64,000 nucleotides of DNA from Streptomyces sp. SS1-1 (GTDB lineage Bacteria > Actinomycetota > Actinomycetes > Streptomycetales > Streptomycetaceae), in the NCBI RefSeq assembly GCF_008973465.1, contig NZ_WBXN01000004.1, positions 2,728,001 to 2,792,000 of the forward strand, given 5' to 3'. The notes below the pieces were generated by a model. That model did not search any database. It saw only the letters and a program-made list of their open reading frames with translations, and had not been told where the DNA came from. This document shows, piece by piece, positions 17,139 through 26,423 of this stretch. A program made the position numbers and the translations under genes. Positions within the stretch are counted from its first letter, which is position 1. Each line of letters starts with the position of its first letter.

Positions 17139-18353
17139 GTGCGCCAGCGCATCCGCACCTCGCACCTTCGCACCTCGGCCGCCCTCGTGGCCGCCGCCGC
17201 GATCGCCGCCGCCGTTCCCGCGCTCGCCGCTCCCTCGGCGTACGCGGAGGAGGGCGCGGCCGACCTCGTGATATCGGAGTTGCCCAAGACGTCTCCCAAG
17301 CCCGGCGAGGTGTACGACGAGAACGTCGTCGTCACCAACAAGGGCACCGCCGCCGCGGACGGGCTCACCTTCCGGGTCCGGCTGACCCGTGGGCTGGACT
17401 TCCCGTCGCAGGTGCCGGGCTGCACCTACTCGACCGTCGAGGACCAGGTCCGCCAGGCGCTGTGCGAGATCGACGAGGTCATCGAGCCCGGCGCCTCCAT
17501 CGAGACGCCCGTGCGGTTCAAGGCGCTGCCCAACGCCCTGATGGAGGCCGTCGAGTACGGCACCTCCGCCACCGGTGAGGCCCCGGGCGAGGGGTACGGC
17601 GACAGCCACCGCCGGCTCGCTCTGACGGCGGACAGCTCGGCCGACCTGGCGGCCGTCGGGGAGGACACCGAGGCCCTGGCCGGTGACCGGCAGTCGATCA
17701 CCGTGCGGCTGCGCAACGACGGACCCGGCTGGATCCAGAACCAGGAGAGCGACGACCAGACGGCGCTCATGGTCCGCATTCCGAAGGGCACCACCGCCTC
17801 GGCCGTGCCGAAGGCGTGCGCGCCGTTCGGCATCGACGGCCCGAACGGGCCGGGCGGGACGCCGGGCAAGCCGACGTACGTCTGCCAGCCGGACGACAGC
17901 ACGCTCGACGTCGGCGAGGAGGTGTCGTTCACCTTCACGCTGGAGATCGGCAAGGACACGAAGACGACGACGGGCGAGGTCAAGGCGACGTCGGCGTACG
18001 ACATCCATCCCTTCTTCGACAAGAACCCCGCCAACGACAAGGACGTCATCCGGGTCGCCATCCCGACCGACAACGAGCCCGAGCCGACACCCTCCGGCTC
18101 GTCCTCGACCGGGGGCGGCTCGGGTAGCGGTGGCTCCACCGGTGGCGGCAACGACCCGTCCGGGCAGACCACCGGCGGCTCCGGCGGCACCGGGGGATCC
18201 TCCACCGGCGGTTCCGGCACCGGTTCCGTCGACGGGAACCTCGCGAGCACCGGCTCGGACGGCACCCCGCTGATCGCGGGCGCCGCCGCTGCCGCCGCGG
18301 CACTCGGCGCCGGGGTCCTCCTGGCCGTGCGCCGGCGCCGCGTCGCCGACTGA
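17139..18353 (+). CDS. Secreted cell-wall protein with LAXTG sortase signal
   Basis: A 404-residue surface protein. The signal peptide (hydrophobic to about residue 36, cleavage after AYA) is followed by repeated DUF11/CARDB-like beta-sandwich segments (PKPGEVYDENVVVTNKGTA and GDRQSITVRLRNDGPGW). Then come a Ser/Gly/Thr linker, LASTG, a hydrophobic helix and a RRRR tail. LAXTG is the motif used by class E sortases of Streptomyces (established), so it should be covalently wall-anchored. GTG start with GAGGAG 8 nt upstream. Possible role in the hyphal surface or adhesion; no partner is adjacent. Confidence 0.88.
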   Translation: MRQRIRTSHLRTSAALVAAAAIAAAVPALAAPSAYAEEGAADLVISELPKTSPKPGEVYDENVVVTNKGTAAADGLTFRVRLTRGLDFPSQVPGCTYSTVEDQVRQALCEIDEVIEPGASIETPVRFKALPNALMEAVEYGTSATGEAPGEGYGDSHRRLALTADSSADLAAVGEDTEALAGDRQSITVRLRNDGPGWIQNQESDDQTALMVRIPKGTTASAVPKACAPFGIDGPNGPGGTPGKPTYVCQPDDSTLDVGEEVSFTFTLEIGKDTKTTTGEVKATSAYDIHPFFDKNPANDKDVIRVAIPTDNEPEPTPSGSSSTGGGSGSGGSTGGGNDPSGQTTGGSGGTGGSSTGGSGTGSVDGNLASTGSDGTPLIAGAAAAAAALGAGVLLAVRRRRVAD

Positions 18354-18366
18354 CGGACACCACCCC

Positions 18367-18391
18367 CTCCTGGGGCCGCCGGTCCCAGGAG
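18367..18391. terminator. Hairpin between convergent genes
   Basis: CTCCTGGG and CCCAGGAG pair around a 9-nt loop, located between the LAXTG protein gene and the convergent SUKH-like gene. Probably bidirectional. Confidence 0.6.
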
Positions 18392-18405
18392 CACCCCCGC
18401 CGGGG

Positions 18406-19593
18406 TCAGTGGCCGCAGGACTCCAGTACGCCGACCGTCTCGTCCTGGAACGCCTCGGTCCAGTAGTGGCGGGCCGCGCCGTCCGTGGCGGTGCCCGTCG
18501 GGTCGACCGTGGAGAGGACCTGGAGCATCGTCATCGCCAGCTGGTCGTAGGTGGCGGTCGTCAGTTCGTGGTTCGACGCCGCGTCGATCGCCCGCTCGCG
18601 GTGCAGCAGCCAGAGGGTGAAGGCGAGCGTCGAGACGTCCGTGTTCAGCGGGTACAGGCGCCCCTCGCGCTCGCTCCAGTGCAGGACGGCGCCCGTCATG
18701 CCGTCGAGGACGAGGCTGCCGTCCTCCGCGAGGTCGCCGAGGCGGATCAAGGACGCGGCGGACAAAGGCAGTTCGGCCGGGGTGCCGCACTCGGTCTCGT
18801 ACTCGTCCAGGGTGGCCAGCGGCGCGTCCGTGTCGAGGGTGAACAGGAAACCGCCCTCGGGCAGGCCCACTTCGCGCAGGAAGCGGCGGGTCGGCTCGTG
18901 GTGGAGGGTGGCCGGGAAGTCGACCTCCTCGAAGCGGACCACCGCGCGCCGGCCGAACTCCTCGTCCAGCAGCCGCGGCGGCAGGTCCAGGGCCAGCCCG
19001 GACTGCCCGGCGCGGCCCGCGACGAGGGCGAGCGGCCGGATCAGCGCCGCCATCTTCCAGAACGGGGCGGGCTCGCCGTCCGTGCCCTCCTCGAACACCG
19101 ACAGCAGATGCCGGGACGCCTCCGCGACCGCCTTGGTGCCGTACCGCCCGGCGTAGGAGGCGAACTGGCCTCGCAGGCCCGCCAGTTCGTCCGTGGCCTC
19201 GGCGAAGCGGACCAGGGTGCGCAGGGAGGGCGCCAGGGCGCGGCGGTCCATCAGGTCGGGCCGGTCGTGCAGCAGATGGGTCGTGGAGACCTCGCCGGTC
19301 GCGCCGTCGAGGAGGACGGACTCGGTCTCCCGGCCGCCGGGGCCGAGCAGTCCGCCTATCACCAGCTGGTCGCGCAGCCCGGACGCGAGCCGGCCCGTGT
19401 CCCCGGTGGAGTCGGCGACCGTGCGCAGCCCGGCGCGGGACAGCTCGGCGAAGCTCAGCACCGCGTTGCGGCCGGGGAGTCCGGGGCCGGTCAGCCAGCG
19501 CCGCGTGGACGCGTGGGTGACGTAAGGGTCGAGCTCGGGCTCGGACAGGATGATCGTCCGGTCACCCGCCTGGGTCGTGATCGTCGTGCTCAT
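18406..19593 (-). CDS. Two-domain SUKH-4-like protein
   Basis: A 395-residue cytosolic protein. Two similar halves are visible. Near residue 25 comes STRRWLTGPGLPG with later LLGPGGRETESVLLDGATGEV. Near residue 245 comes TRRFLREVGLPEGG followed by RLGDLAEDGSLVLDGMTGAVL, matching the SUKH-4 immunity-protein pattern (a hydrophobic strand, a G-x-D-x-x-G-S-type strand and a Leu-rich helix). Start is ATG 19593; the frame is open further upstream but without a good ribosome site. SUKH proteins usually neutralise nuclease-type toxins, but no toxin gene is adjacent, so it may be an orphan or a domesticated copy. Confidence 0.7.
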   Translation of the reverse strand: MSTTITTQAGDRTIILSEPELDPYVTHASTRRWLTGPGLPGRNAVLSFAELSRAGLRTVADSTGDTGRLASGLRDQLVIGGLLGPGGRETESVLLDGATGEVSTTHLLHDRPDLMDRRALAPSLRTLVRFAEATDELAGLRGQFASYAGRYGTKAVAEASRHLLSVFEEGTDGEPAPFWKMAALIRPLALVAGRAGQSGLALDLPPRLLDEEFGRRAVVRFEEVDFPATLHHEPTRRFLREVGLPEGGFLFTLDTDAPLATLDEYETECGTPAELPLSAASLIRLGDLAEDGSLVLDGMTGAVLHWSEREGRLYPLNTDVSTLAFTLWLLHRERAIDAASNHELTTATYDQLAMTMLQVLSTVDPTGTATDGAARHYWTEAFQDETVGVLESCGH

Positions 19594-19840
19594 GGCTCCC
19601 CCGCATGCGCTTGCTCGCCGCCACCCCTGGGCACGACACGTCCTGACGGGCCGGCACCACCGCACCCGGCCGTCGTCCCCACTGCCCAGAACACTACGCG
19701 CCACCACTGACATCGCACCGGCCCGGAACGGCCACGGAGAGCGCTTCACCTCAGTAGACGCCCCAGCACCCCGGGTACGTTCCCACAACGCGCCGATTTC
19801 CGGAGGGAGACGGGCCCGGCGGCATGTCCGCCGGGTCCGG

Positions 19841-22150
19841 TCACTGGGTGTGGACGACCGCGGCCTGGGGGCGGATCGGCAGGCGGTTGACCGGGCGGCC
19901 GGTCGCGGCGCGCACGGCGGAGGCGACGGCCGCGGGCGACGTCACCACCGGCACCGCGCTCACCGCCTTCGCGCCGAACGGCGCGACGACGTCCCGCTCC
20001 TCGACCAGCTTCACGATCTGGATGTCGGGGGCGTCGAGCGCCGTGGGCAGCGCGTAGCCGGTCAGGTCGGGGTGGCGGATCAGCCCGCGCGCGGAGCGCA
20101 GGTTCTCCGTGAGCGCTATGCCCACGCCCTGCGTGACGCCCGCCTCGATGCGCGCCTCCAGCTGGGCGGGGTTGAGCACCCGGCCGACGTCCTGGGCGAG
20201 CGCCAGCTCGACCACGCGCACCGAGCCCAGCTCGATGTCGACGTCGACGACCGCGCGGATCGCGCAGAAGGACAGGCCCACGAACGCGTCGCCCTGGCCG
20301 GCGCCGTCCAGCGGCTCGGTCGGGTGGGGGCGGCACTGGGCCGTGGCCCACAGTTCCTTGCCCTCCAGCGCCTCGGTGACGGTGGTCGACAGGACGCCGT
20401 CGTACGAGGTGATCTTGCCGTCGGTGATCTGGAGCAGTTCGGTGGACATGCCGAACTTGTGCGCCAGGGGCTGCAGGAGCTGGGTGCGGACCATCTTGGC
20501 GGCCCGCTCGACGGCGCCGCCGGAGACCCAGGTGTGCCGGCCGCGGCAGCCCGCTCCGGCCGGGGGCTGGTCGGTGTCGACCGGCGCCACGTGCACCTCG
20601 TCGACGCCCAGGGTCTCCTGGACGATCTGCCGGGCGAGCGTGGTGAAGCCCTGGCCGGTCTCGACGGCGGCGCACAGCACCGTCGCGACGCCGTCGTGGA
20701 CCTTCACGGTGGCCGTGGACACCTCGTCGGCGCCCTCGGCGCCGAGCATGTGGACCATGCCGAGGCCGTAGCCCACGCCCCGGCGCACGGCGCCCGGTTC
20801 GCCCGCGCCCTCGGGGCCGCCGGGCAGCAGCCAGTCCTCCTCGGGGGTGTCCTTGGGCAGCGGCGGCAGCGGGTGGTCCCGTACGGCCTGGAGCAGTTCG
20901 GCGACCGGGGCCGGGCAGGTCACGGACTGGCCGGTCGGCAGGATGTCGCCGGTGGCGAGCGCGTTGCGCAGGCGCAGTTCGGCCGGGTCCACGCCGAGCT
21001 TCTTGGCGAGCTTGTCCATCTGCGCCTCGTACGCGGCGCACACCTGCATGGCGCCCTCGCCGCGCACATGGCCGGAGGGCGGGTTGTTGGTGCGGACGGC
21101 CCAGCCCTCGATGAAGGCGTTCGGGACGACGTACGGGCCGCAGGCGAAGGCGACGGCGGCGGCCAGCGCCTCGGAGGAGGTGTCGGCGTAGGCGCCTGCG
21201 TCCAGCAGGATCTGCGCCTCGACCTTGACCAGCTTGCCCTCGGCGTCCGCGTGGTGGCGGTAGCGCAGCAGGGTGGGGTGCCGGTGGGTGTGGCCGAGGA
21301 AGGACTCCTCGCGGGTGGCGGTGAGCTTCACCGGGCAGCCGGTCTTGAGCGCGAGCAGCCCGAGGGGCAGCTGGAAGCCCTGGTCCTCGCGGTCGGCGGT
21401 GGCGCCGGGGACGCCGGTGACGACGACCTTGACGCGCTCGGGTTCCAGGCCGAAGCAGGCGGCGGCGCGGTCGCGGTCGGTGTGCGGGTCGGTCGAGGCG
21501 AGGTACAGCTCCACGCCTCCGTCGGGACGGGGCACGGCGAGTCCGGCCTCGGCGCCGATGGGCGCCGGGTCCTGGCGGCCGATGCGGTACAGGCCCTCGA
21601 CGACGATGTCGCCGGCCGCGTCGGGGTCGCCGTGGCGCAGCGGGATGTGCCGGATCAGGTTGCCGTCGGGGTGCAGCGGCTCGGCCTCGAAGGCCTGTTC
21701 GGGGTCGGTCACCGGGTCGAGCACCTCGTACTCGACGATGACGGCGGCGGCGGCGAGGCGCGCGGTGTCGGGGTGGTCGGCGGCGACGGCGGCGATGGGC
21801 TCGCCGTGGTGGCGTACGACGTCGGAGGCGAAGACGGGCCGGTCGGCCCGGCCGCGGCCGAGCAGCGGGCTGCCGGGGACGTCCTCGTGGGTGACGACGG
21901 CGCGGACGCCGGGCATCTCCCGCGCGTGGGAGGTGTCGATGGACGTGATGCGCGCGTGCGGGTGCGGTGAGCGCAGGACGGCCGCCCACAGCAGGCCCTC
22001 GGCCCACAGGTCGGCCGCGTACGGGAAGGTGCCCTCGGTCTTGGCGCGGGCGTCGGCGGCCGGCAGGGAGGCGCCGAGGCCGTGCGGGACCTGCTCGGGG
22101 GCGGGGGCTGCCTCCGCGGCGGTGGTCGCGGTGGCGGCTTCGTTGCTCAC
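19841..22150 (-). CDS. Molybdopterin-binding subunit, xanthine dehydrogenase family
   Basis: A 769-residue large subunit of the Mo-hydroxylase family. The N-terminal a/b-hammerhead domain (LRSPHPHARITSID) is followed by the Mo-cofactor domains, with ETGQGFTTLARQI, the Gly-rich AGAGCRGRHTWVSGG and the late QGVGIALTE block. A Glu near the C-terminus, the base in this family, is expected in the LVEERDVVAPFGAKAV segment; its exact position was not verified. Its ATG overlaps the Fe-S subunit stop (ATGA). Hydroxylates a purine or other N-heterocycle, transferring electrons through the Fe-S and FAD subunits. Purine catabolism is likely; substrate uncertain. Confidence 0.9.
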   Translation of the reverse strand: MSNEAATATTAAEAAPAPEQVPHGLGASLPAADARAKTEGTFPYAADLWAEGLLWAAVLRSPHPHARITSIDTSHAREMPGVRAVVTHEDVPGSPLLGRGRADRPVFASDVVRHHGEPIAAVAADHPDTARLAAAAVIVEYEVLDPVTDPEQAFEAEPLHPDGNLIRHIPLRHGDPDAAGDIVVEGLYRIGRQDPAPIGAEAGLAVPRPDGGVELYLASTDPHTDRDRAAACFGLEPERVKVVVTGVPGATADREDQGFQLPLGLLALKTGCPVKLTATREESFLGHTHRHPTLLRYRHHADAEGKLVKVEAQILLDAGAYADTSSEALAAAVAFACGPYVVPNAFIEGWAVRTNNPPSGHVRGEGAMQVCAAYEAQMDKLAKKLGVDPAELRLRNALATGDILPTGQSVTCPAPVAELLQAVRDHPLPPLPKDTPEEDWLLPGGPEGAGEPGAVRRGVGYGLGMVHMLGAEGADEVSTATVKVHDGVATVLCAAVETGQGFTTLARQIVQETLGVDEVHVAPVDTDQPPAGAGCRGRHTWVSGGAVERAAKMVRTQLLQPLAHKFGMSTELLQITDGKITSYDGVLSTTVTEALEGKELWATAQCRPHPTEPLDGAGQGDAFVGLSFCAIRAVVDVDIELGSVRVVELALAQDVGRVLNPAQLEARIEAGVTQGVGIALTENLRSARGLIRHPDLTGYALPTALDAPDIQIVKLVEERDVVAPFGAKAVSAVPVVTSPAAVASAVRAATGRPVNRLPIRPQAAVVHTQ

Positions 22151-23631
22151 GCCTGGCCTCCGTCCTGGCCGTACGGGTCATGCGGTCCCATGGCGCCGGG
22201 CGCCTCGAACGCCGAGGCGTGGACGCCGCCGGCTCCCGGGCCCGCCTGGTGCGGGATGCGCGGCTCGTCCTCGTCCCCGTCGGGGGACTCGGCCGCGTGG
22301 GCCGCGCGTTCGGCGACGACCTCCTGGACGGCCCGGACGACGCCCCGGTAGCCGGAGCAGCGGCAGAGGTTGCCGCACAGGGCCTGGCGGGTCTCCAGCT
22401 CGCTCGGGGCCGGGTTGCCCTCCAGCAGGTCGTGCACGGTCATCGCCATGCCCGGCACGCAGAAGCCGCACTGGACGGCGCCGCAACGGGCGAGCGCGCG
22501 CTGCACGTCGGAGGGGTGCCCGTCCTCGGCGAGCCCTTCGACGGTGCGCACCTCGCTGCCGGCGGCGGTCACGGCCGGCACCAGGCAGGAGGCGACGAGC
22601 CGGCCGTCGACCTGGACGTTGCAGGCGCCGCACTCGCCCTGCGAGCAGCCGTCCTTGGCGCCCGCGAGGCCGAGCCGCTCGCGCAGCACGTACAGCAGCG
22701 ACTCGCCGATCCAGGCGTCGGAGACGGGCCGGTCGACGCCGTTGACGCGCAGGACGTAGGAGGCCAGGGGGTGTTCCTCGCCGGGGGGCGGGGGCGTCTC
22801 GCCGGGCTCCTCGGCGCGGGTGGCGTCGGTGTCGCCGTCGGCGGGGCCGTCGGAGGGCTCCGCGGGGCTCTGGGCGGCCTCGGGGGCGTCCTGGGCGTCC
22901 TCCACGGCCGCCACCGCCTCGCCCGCCTCACGGGCCGCCTGGGCGGCGTTCTCGGCGGCCTGTGCGGCGTCGGGTGCGGACCGCTGCGCGGGGGCGGCCG
23001 CGTGGGCGTCGCCCGGGCCGTCGGCCAGGGGCTCGCCGGGGGCCGCGGACCGCTCCCAGGGCTGCTCGGGCTGCTGGGGCGCCCACGGGGCGGAGGCGCC
23101 GCCCGGCAGGGTGGCCGGGGCGCCGCCGCCCCACTGCTCGACGAGGGAGGAGGTGGTGAACTCGCCCGACTCGTCCGGAAGGTCCCCTCCGGCGAGCGGG
23201 ATCGACCACTGACCGGTGACGTCCTGCCCGGTGGCGTCCTGCCCGGTGACGCCCTGCCCGGGCGGCCGGCTCTGGGCGTCCGGGAGGTTCCACTGCTGGG
23301 TGGCCGCGGGGTTGTACGTGAACCGGTCGCCGCCGTCCTGGGGGGCGGCGTTGGGGTCGGGCCACCCGGCGCCCTCGCCGGGCGTGCCCGCGGCGGGCCA
23401 GCCGCCGGTGGCGGCCGGGTCGGTGGTGCCGGGCGCGGCGGTGATCCGCGGCGGCACGTACCCCTGGCCGGGGGCGGCGAGCGGGCTGTCGGCGGAGGCG
23501 AGGAGGGCGTCGATGCCGCCCTCGGGCAGCTCCACGAAGGCCGTGGCGCCGTCGTCGTACTCGCCCTGGGGCAGCGGGTCCCAGCGGCCGTTGCCGCGGG
23601 GCGCGCCCTCTCCGTGCCGGTCGTCGGTCAC
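22147..23631 (-). CDS. [2Fe-2S] subunit with long disordered N-terminal extension
   Basis: A 494-residue protein whose last ~205 residues are an ordinary xanthine-dehydrogenase iron-sulfur subunit (normally ~160-170 aa). The plant-type cluster ligands are C329, C334, C337 and C349. The second cluster uses C388, C391, C423 and C425 (CGFC and CRC). Residues 1-288 are a Pro/Gly/Ala/Gln/Glu-rich low-complexity extension with repeats such as VTGQDATGQDVTGQ and an Ala-rich helix-prone part (AAQAAENAAQAAREAGEAV). The reading frame has no break, the GTG start overlaps the FAD gene stop by 4 nt, and the frame is GC-biased like a real gene. Confidence 0.88.
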   Translation of the reverse strand: MTDDRHGEGAPRGNGRWDPLPQGEYDDGATAFVELPEGGIDALLASADSPLAAPGQGYVPPRITAAPGTTDPAATGGWPAAGTPGEGAGWPDPNAAPQDGGDRFTYNPAATQQWNLPDAQSRPPGQGVTGQDATGQDVTGQWSIPLAGGDLPDESGEFTTSSLVEQWGGGAPATLPGGASAPWAPQQPEQPWERSAAPGEPLADGPGDAHAAAPAQRSAPDAAQAAENAAQAAREAGEAVAAVEDAQDAPEAAQSPAEPSDGPADGDTDATRAEEPGETPPPPGEEHPLASYVLRVNGVDRPVSDAWIGESLLYVLRERLGLAGAKDGCSQGECGACNVQVDGRLVASCLVPAVTAAGSEVRTVEGLAEDGHPSDVQRALARCGAVQCGFCVPGMAMTVHDLLEGNPAPSELETRQALCGNLCRCSGYRGVVRAVQEVVAERAAHAAESPDGDEDEPRIPHQAGPGAGGVHASAFEAPGAMGPHDPYGQDGGQA

Positions 23632-24521
23632 GACAGCGCCCTCCCCAGTGCTCGTCGGGCCAGCGCGGCGACGGTGCGCCGCAGGTGCAGTACGGCGGGC
23701 GGGTGCTGGGCCACGCTCCCGTCCTCGGCCGGGGCCGGGTCGGGGATGCAGGCCGCGGCGACGTACTCGCCGAAGGCCTGGAGGGCCTCGGGGACGATCG
23801 CGCGGCTGTTGTCCCAGTCGATCAGCTGGGCGACCCACTGCTCGGCCTCCAGGGGCCGCAGCGGCATCGGCGCTATGGCGCCCACCGCGCAGCGGATGCC
23901 GCGCCGGGCCGGGTCGAGGACGACCGCGACGGACGCGAGGGCACGCCCGGGGCCGGTGCGCCCGGTGGCCTTGAGGAAGACCTGCGGGGCGTGCAGCAGG
24001 GGCACGCGCACGTAGCCGATGAGTTCACCGGCGCGCAGCGTGTCCACGCCCGCCAGCAGGTGCGACACGGGGATCTCGCGGCGGGCCCCGCCCGGGCCCG
24101 CGATGATCAGGGTCGCCTCCAGGGCGGCGAGGACGGGCAGCGCGTCACCGGTGTGGGACGCGGAGGCCACGTTGCCGCCGAGGGTGCCGGCGTTGCGGAT
24201 CTGCGGCGGGCCCGCGGCGCGCGCGGCGGCCGCGAGCGCCGGGATCAGGGCGGCGAAGTCGGGGCGGCCCATGCGCGCGTGGGTGAGTCCGGCGCCGAGC
24301 AGGGCGTGCCCGTCCTGGTACTGCCAGCCACGGATCTCGCTGATCTTGCCGAGGCCGACGAGGGCGGCGGGCCGCAGCTGTCCGGAGTTGACGGCGGCCA
24401 TGAGGTCGGTGCCGCCCGCGACGGGCACGGCGGCGGGCATGGCGGTGAGCGCCGCCACGGCCTCGTCCAGCGTCGTGGGCAGCGTGACGGCCTGCGCCGC
24501 CTGCGGTGCGTGCGTGGTCAA
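23628..24521 (-). CDS. FAD-binding subunit, xanthine dehydrogenase family
   Basis: A 297-residue flavin subunit. The FAD-binding motif VPVAGGTDLM (about residue 35) and IRNAGTLGGNVASASHTGD (about residue 105) are characteristic of the CO dehydrogenase/xanthine dehydrogenase flavoprotein family. TTG start at 24521 with GGGAAGGGG 8-9 nt upstream; the frame stays open to 24659 but that part is not conserved. First gene of the FAD - Fe-S - Mo operon. Accepts electrons from the Fe-S clusters and passes them to NAD+ or another acceptor. Confidence 0.9.
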   Translation of the reverse strand: MTTHAPQAAQAVTLPTTLDEAVAALTAMPAAVPVAGGTDLMAAVNSGQLRPAALVGLGKISEIRGWQYQDGHALLGAGLTHARMGRPDFAALIPALAAAARAAGPPQIRNAGTLGGNVASASHTGDALPVLAALEATLIIAGPGGARREIPVSHLLAGVDTLRAGELIGYVRVPLLHAPQVFLKATGRTGPGRALASVAVVLDPARRGIRCAVGAIAPMPLRPLEAEQWVAQLIDWDNSRAIVPEALQAFGEYVAAACIPDPAPAEDGSVAQHPPAVLHLRRTVAALARRALGRALS

Positions 24522-24745
24522 ACCGGCTGCCCCTTCCCGCTGCCCCACCTGGTCCCACCTGTGTTGCCGTACGGTACGTGCTGACAGGGCGGACGTGGCA
24601 ACTCTGGCACATCTTCCCAGGGCACGCGGACACGGGTCCGCTAGGAGGCATTCGCCCACCTCATCGGGGAGATGGTCCGTTTTGGGACGGCTTCACCGAT
24701 GAGTGCCGATTGACACTCTTCGGTGACCCGTCGCCGGTTTTTCCC

Positions 24746-26422
24746 TCATCTGTTCGGTGGCGGTCCGTCGATGGGACGGCCGAGCACCCCGGGGCGCCGC
24801 TGCCAGGGCCGGGGCCCGGCCGGCGGCCGGTAGGCGACGCCGAGGGCGTCCAGGCGCGCGTAGTGGGCCGTCATCCGCCGCTCGAAGCCGGCGAAGTCCC
24901 GCTCGGCCGGGGCGGGCAGGCGGCTCCAGGCGACCTCGGCGAACGCGGCCAGCCGCGGGAACGTCTGGTAGTCGACGCGCGAGGCGTCCTCCATCACCTC
25001 GGTCCACACGTTGGCCTGCGTGCCCAGCACGTGCCGGGACTCCTCGGGCGTCAACTCCCCCGGCACCGGCTCGAACCGGTAGACGTCCTCCAGGGTGCGC
25101 ACGTACCCGATCGGCACCGGCTCGTCGGCGCCCGCGTCCTGCCGGTGGTCCAGGTACACCTGCTGCTCGGGGCACATGACGACGTCGTGGCCCGCGCGGG
25201 CCGCCGCGACACCGCCCGCGTAGCCGCGCCAGGACGACACGGCGGCGCCCGGCGCGAGCCCGCCCTCCAGGATCTCGTCCCAGCCGATGAGCCGGCGCCC
25301 GCGCGCGGACAGCCACCGGTCGAAATGGCCGATGAACCACGCCTGGAGACCGTCCTCGTCCTGCACGCCGAGTTCCCGGACGCGTTCCTGCGCGGCGGGC
25401 GAGCCGCGCCACTGGTCCTTGAGGCATTCGTCACCGCCGACATGCACGAACTCGCCCGGGAAGAGTTCCAGGACTTCCTCGAACACCCCCTCGTAGAAGC
25501 GCAGGGTGGTGTCGGTGGGGGCGAGTACGTTCGGGGAGATGCCCCAGGAGTCCCACACGGAGAGGGCCGTGGTGTCGACGACGTCGGTGTTGCCGAGTTC
25601 CGGGTACGCGGCGATCGCGGCCTGCGAGTGACCGGGCACGTCGATTTCCGGGACGACGGTGATATGCCGCTCGGCGGCGTACGCCACGATCTCGCGGATG
25701 TCGTCCTGGGTGTAGAAGCCACCGTGCGGCTTCTCCTCCCAGAGCGGGGAGGCGCGGTGGCCGAATTTGGTGCGCGCCCGCCAGGACCCCGTCTCGGTGA
25801 GCTTCGGGTACTTCCTGATCTCGACGCGCCAGCCCTGGTCGTCCGTCAGATGGAAGTGGAAGACGTTGAGTTTGTGGGCGGCCATCAGGTCCAGATAGCG
25901 CAGCACGCCGTCCTTGGGCATGAAGTGCCGTGCCACGTCGAGCATGAGGCCGCGCCAGCGGAATCGGGGGGCGTCCTCGACGGTCCCGGGCGCGAGGACG
26001 GGAAGGGCGCCGGGGCGGACGGGGGCGCGGCGGAACGCGTCGGGGCCGAGGAGCTGACGCAGGGTCTGAGCGCCCCAGAAGACGCCGGCGGCGTCGCCTC
26101 CGCGGATCTCCACGCCGCCGTCCGGGCCGGCGGTGAGCCGGTACGCCTCCGCGTCCAGGGTGCCGTCCAGGAGCAGCCTGACGGCGCCCGGCGCGTCCGG
26201 CGGCCCAGGTCGCAGGGGCAGGCCGAACGCCGCGCCGAGGGTGGCGCGCAGCCAGCGTTCCGTGGTGCCGGTGCCGTCGGCCGCCCACAGGGTGGTGCCG
26301 GCGTCGAGGGTGAGGGTGCGCTCCCCGGGTGCCTCCCCCGGCGCCCCTCCCGGGCCCTCGCCCGGGCTCTCGACCGTGCGCGGTGCCGGAATCAGTTCCC
26401 TCGCGGAAGTCAGGTCAGTCAC
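24746..26422 (-). CDS. GH20 beta-N-acetylhexosaminidase
   Basis: A 558-residue glycoside hydrolase with a GH20b-like N-terminal domain and a TIM barrel. The catalytic Asp-Glu pair is in FVHVGGDEC; the substrate-assisted mechanism uses the 2-acetamido group (family knowledge). Supporting motifs are RWRGLMLDVARHF and VVPEIDVPGHSQAA. No signal peptide is seen, so the enzyme is probably cytoplasmic and acts on imported chito-oligosaccharides. GTG start lies 1 nt after the permease stop, making it the last gene of the binding-protein/permease operon. Confidence 0.95.
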   Translation of the reverse strand: MTDLTSARELIPAPRTVESPGEGPGGAPGEAPGERTLTLDAGTTLWAADGTGTTERWLRATLGAAFGLPLRPGPPDAPGAVRLLLDGTLDAEAYRLTAGPDGGVEIRGGDAAGVFWGAQTLRQLLGPDAFRRAPVRPGALPVLAPGTVEDAPRFRWRGLMLDVARHFMPKDGVLRYLDLMAAHKLNVFHFHLTDDQGWRVEIRKYPKLTETGSWRARTKFGHRASPLWEEKPHGGFYTQDDIREIVAYAAERHITVVPEIDVPGHSQAAIAAYPELGNTDVVDTTALSVWDSWGISPNVLAPTDTTLRFYEGVFEEVLELFPGEFVHVGGDECLKDQWRGSPAAQERVRELGVQDEDGLQAWFIGHFDRWLSARGRRLIGWDEILEGGLAPGAAVSSWRGYAGGVAAARAGHDVVMCPEQQVYLDHRQDAGADEPVPIGYVRTLEDVYRFEPVPGELTPEESRHVLGTQANVWTEVMEDASRVDYQTFPRLAAFAEVAWSRLPAPAERDFAGFERRMTAHYARLDALGVAYRPPAGPRPWQRRPGVLGRPIDGPPPNR

Positions 26423-26423
26423 G

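Noticed and set aside
19746..22181. Very long open frames in other phases over the Mo-subunit and elsewhere (e.g. 811 aa here, 783 aa over 8211-10562)
   Set aside because: GC-rich third positions keep shadow frames open; the encoded sequences are Arg/Pro/Gly-rich with no domains, while the true frames have conserved motifs.
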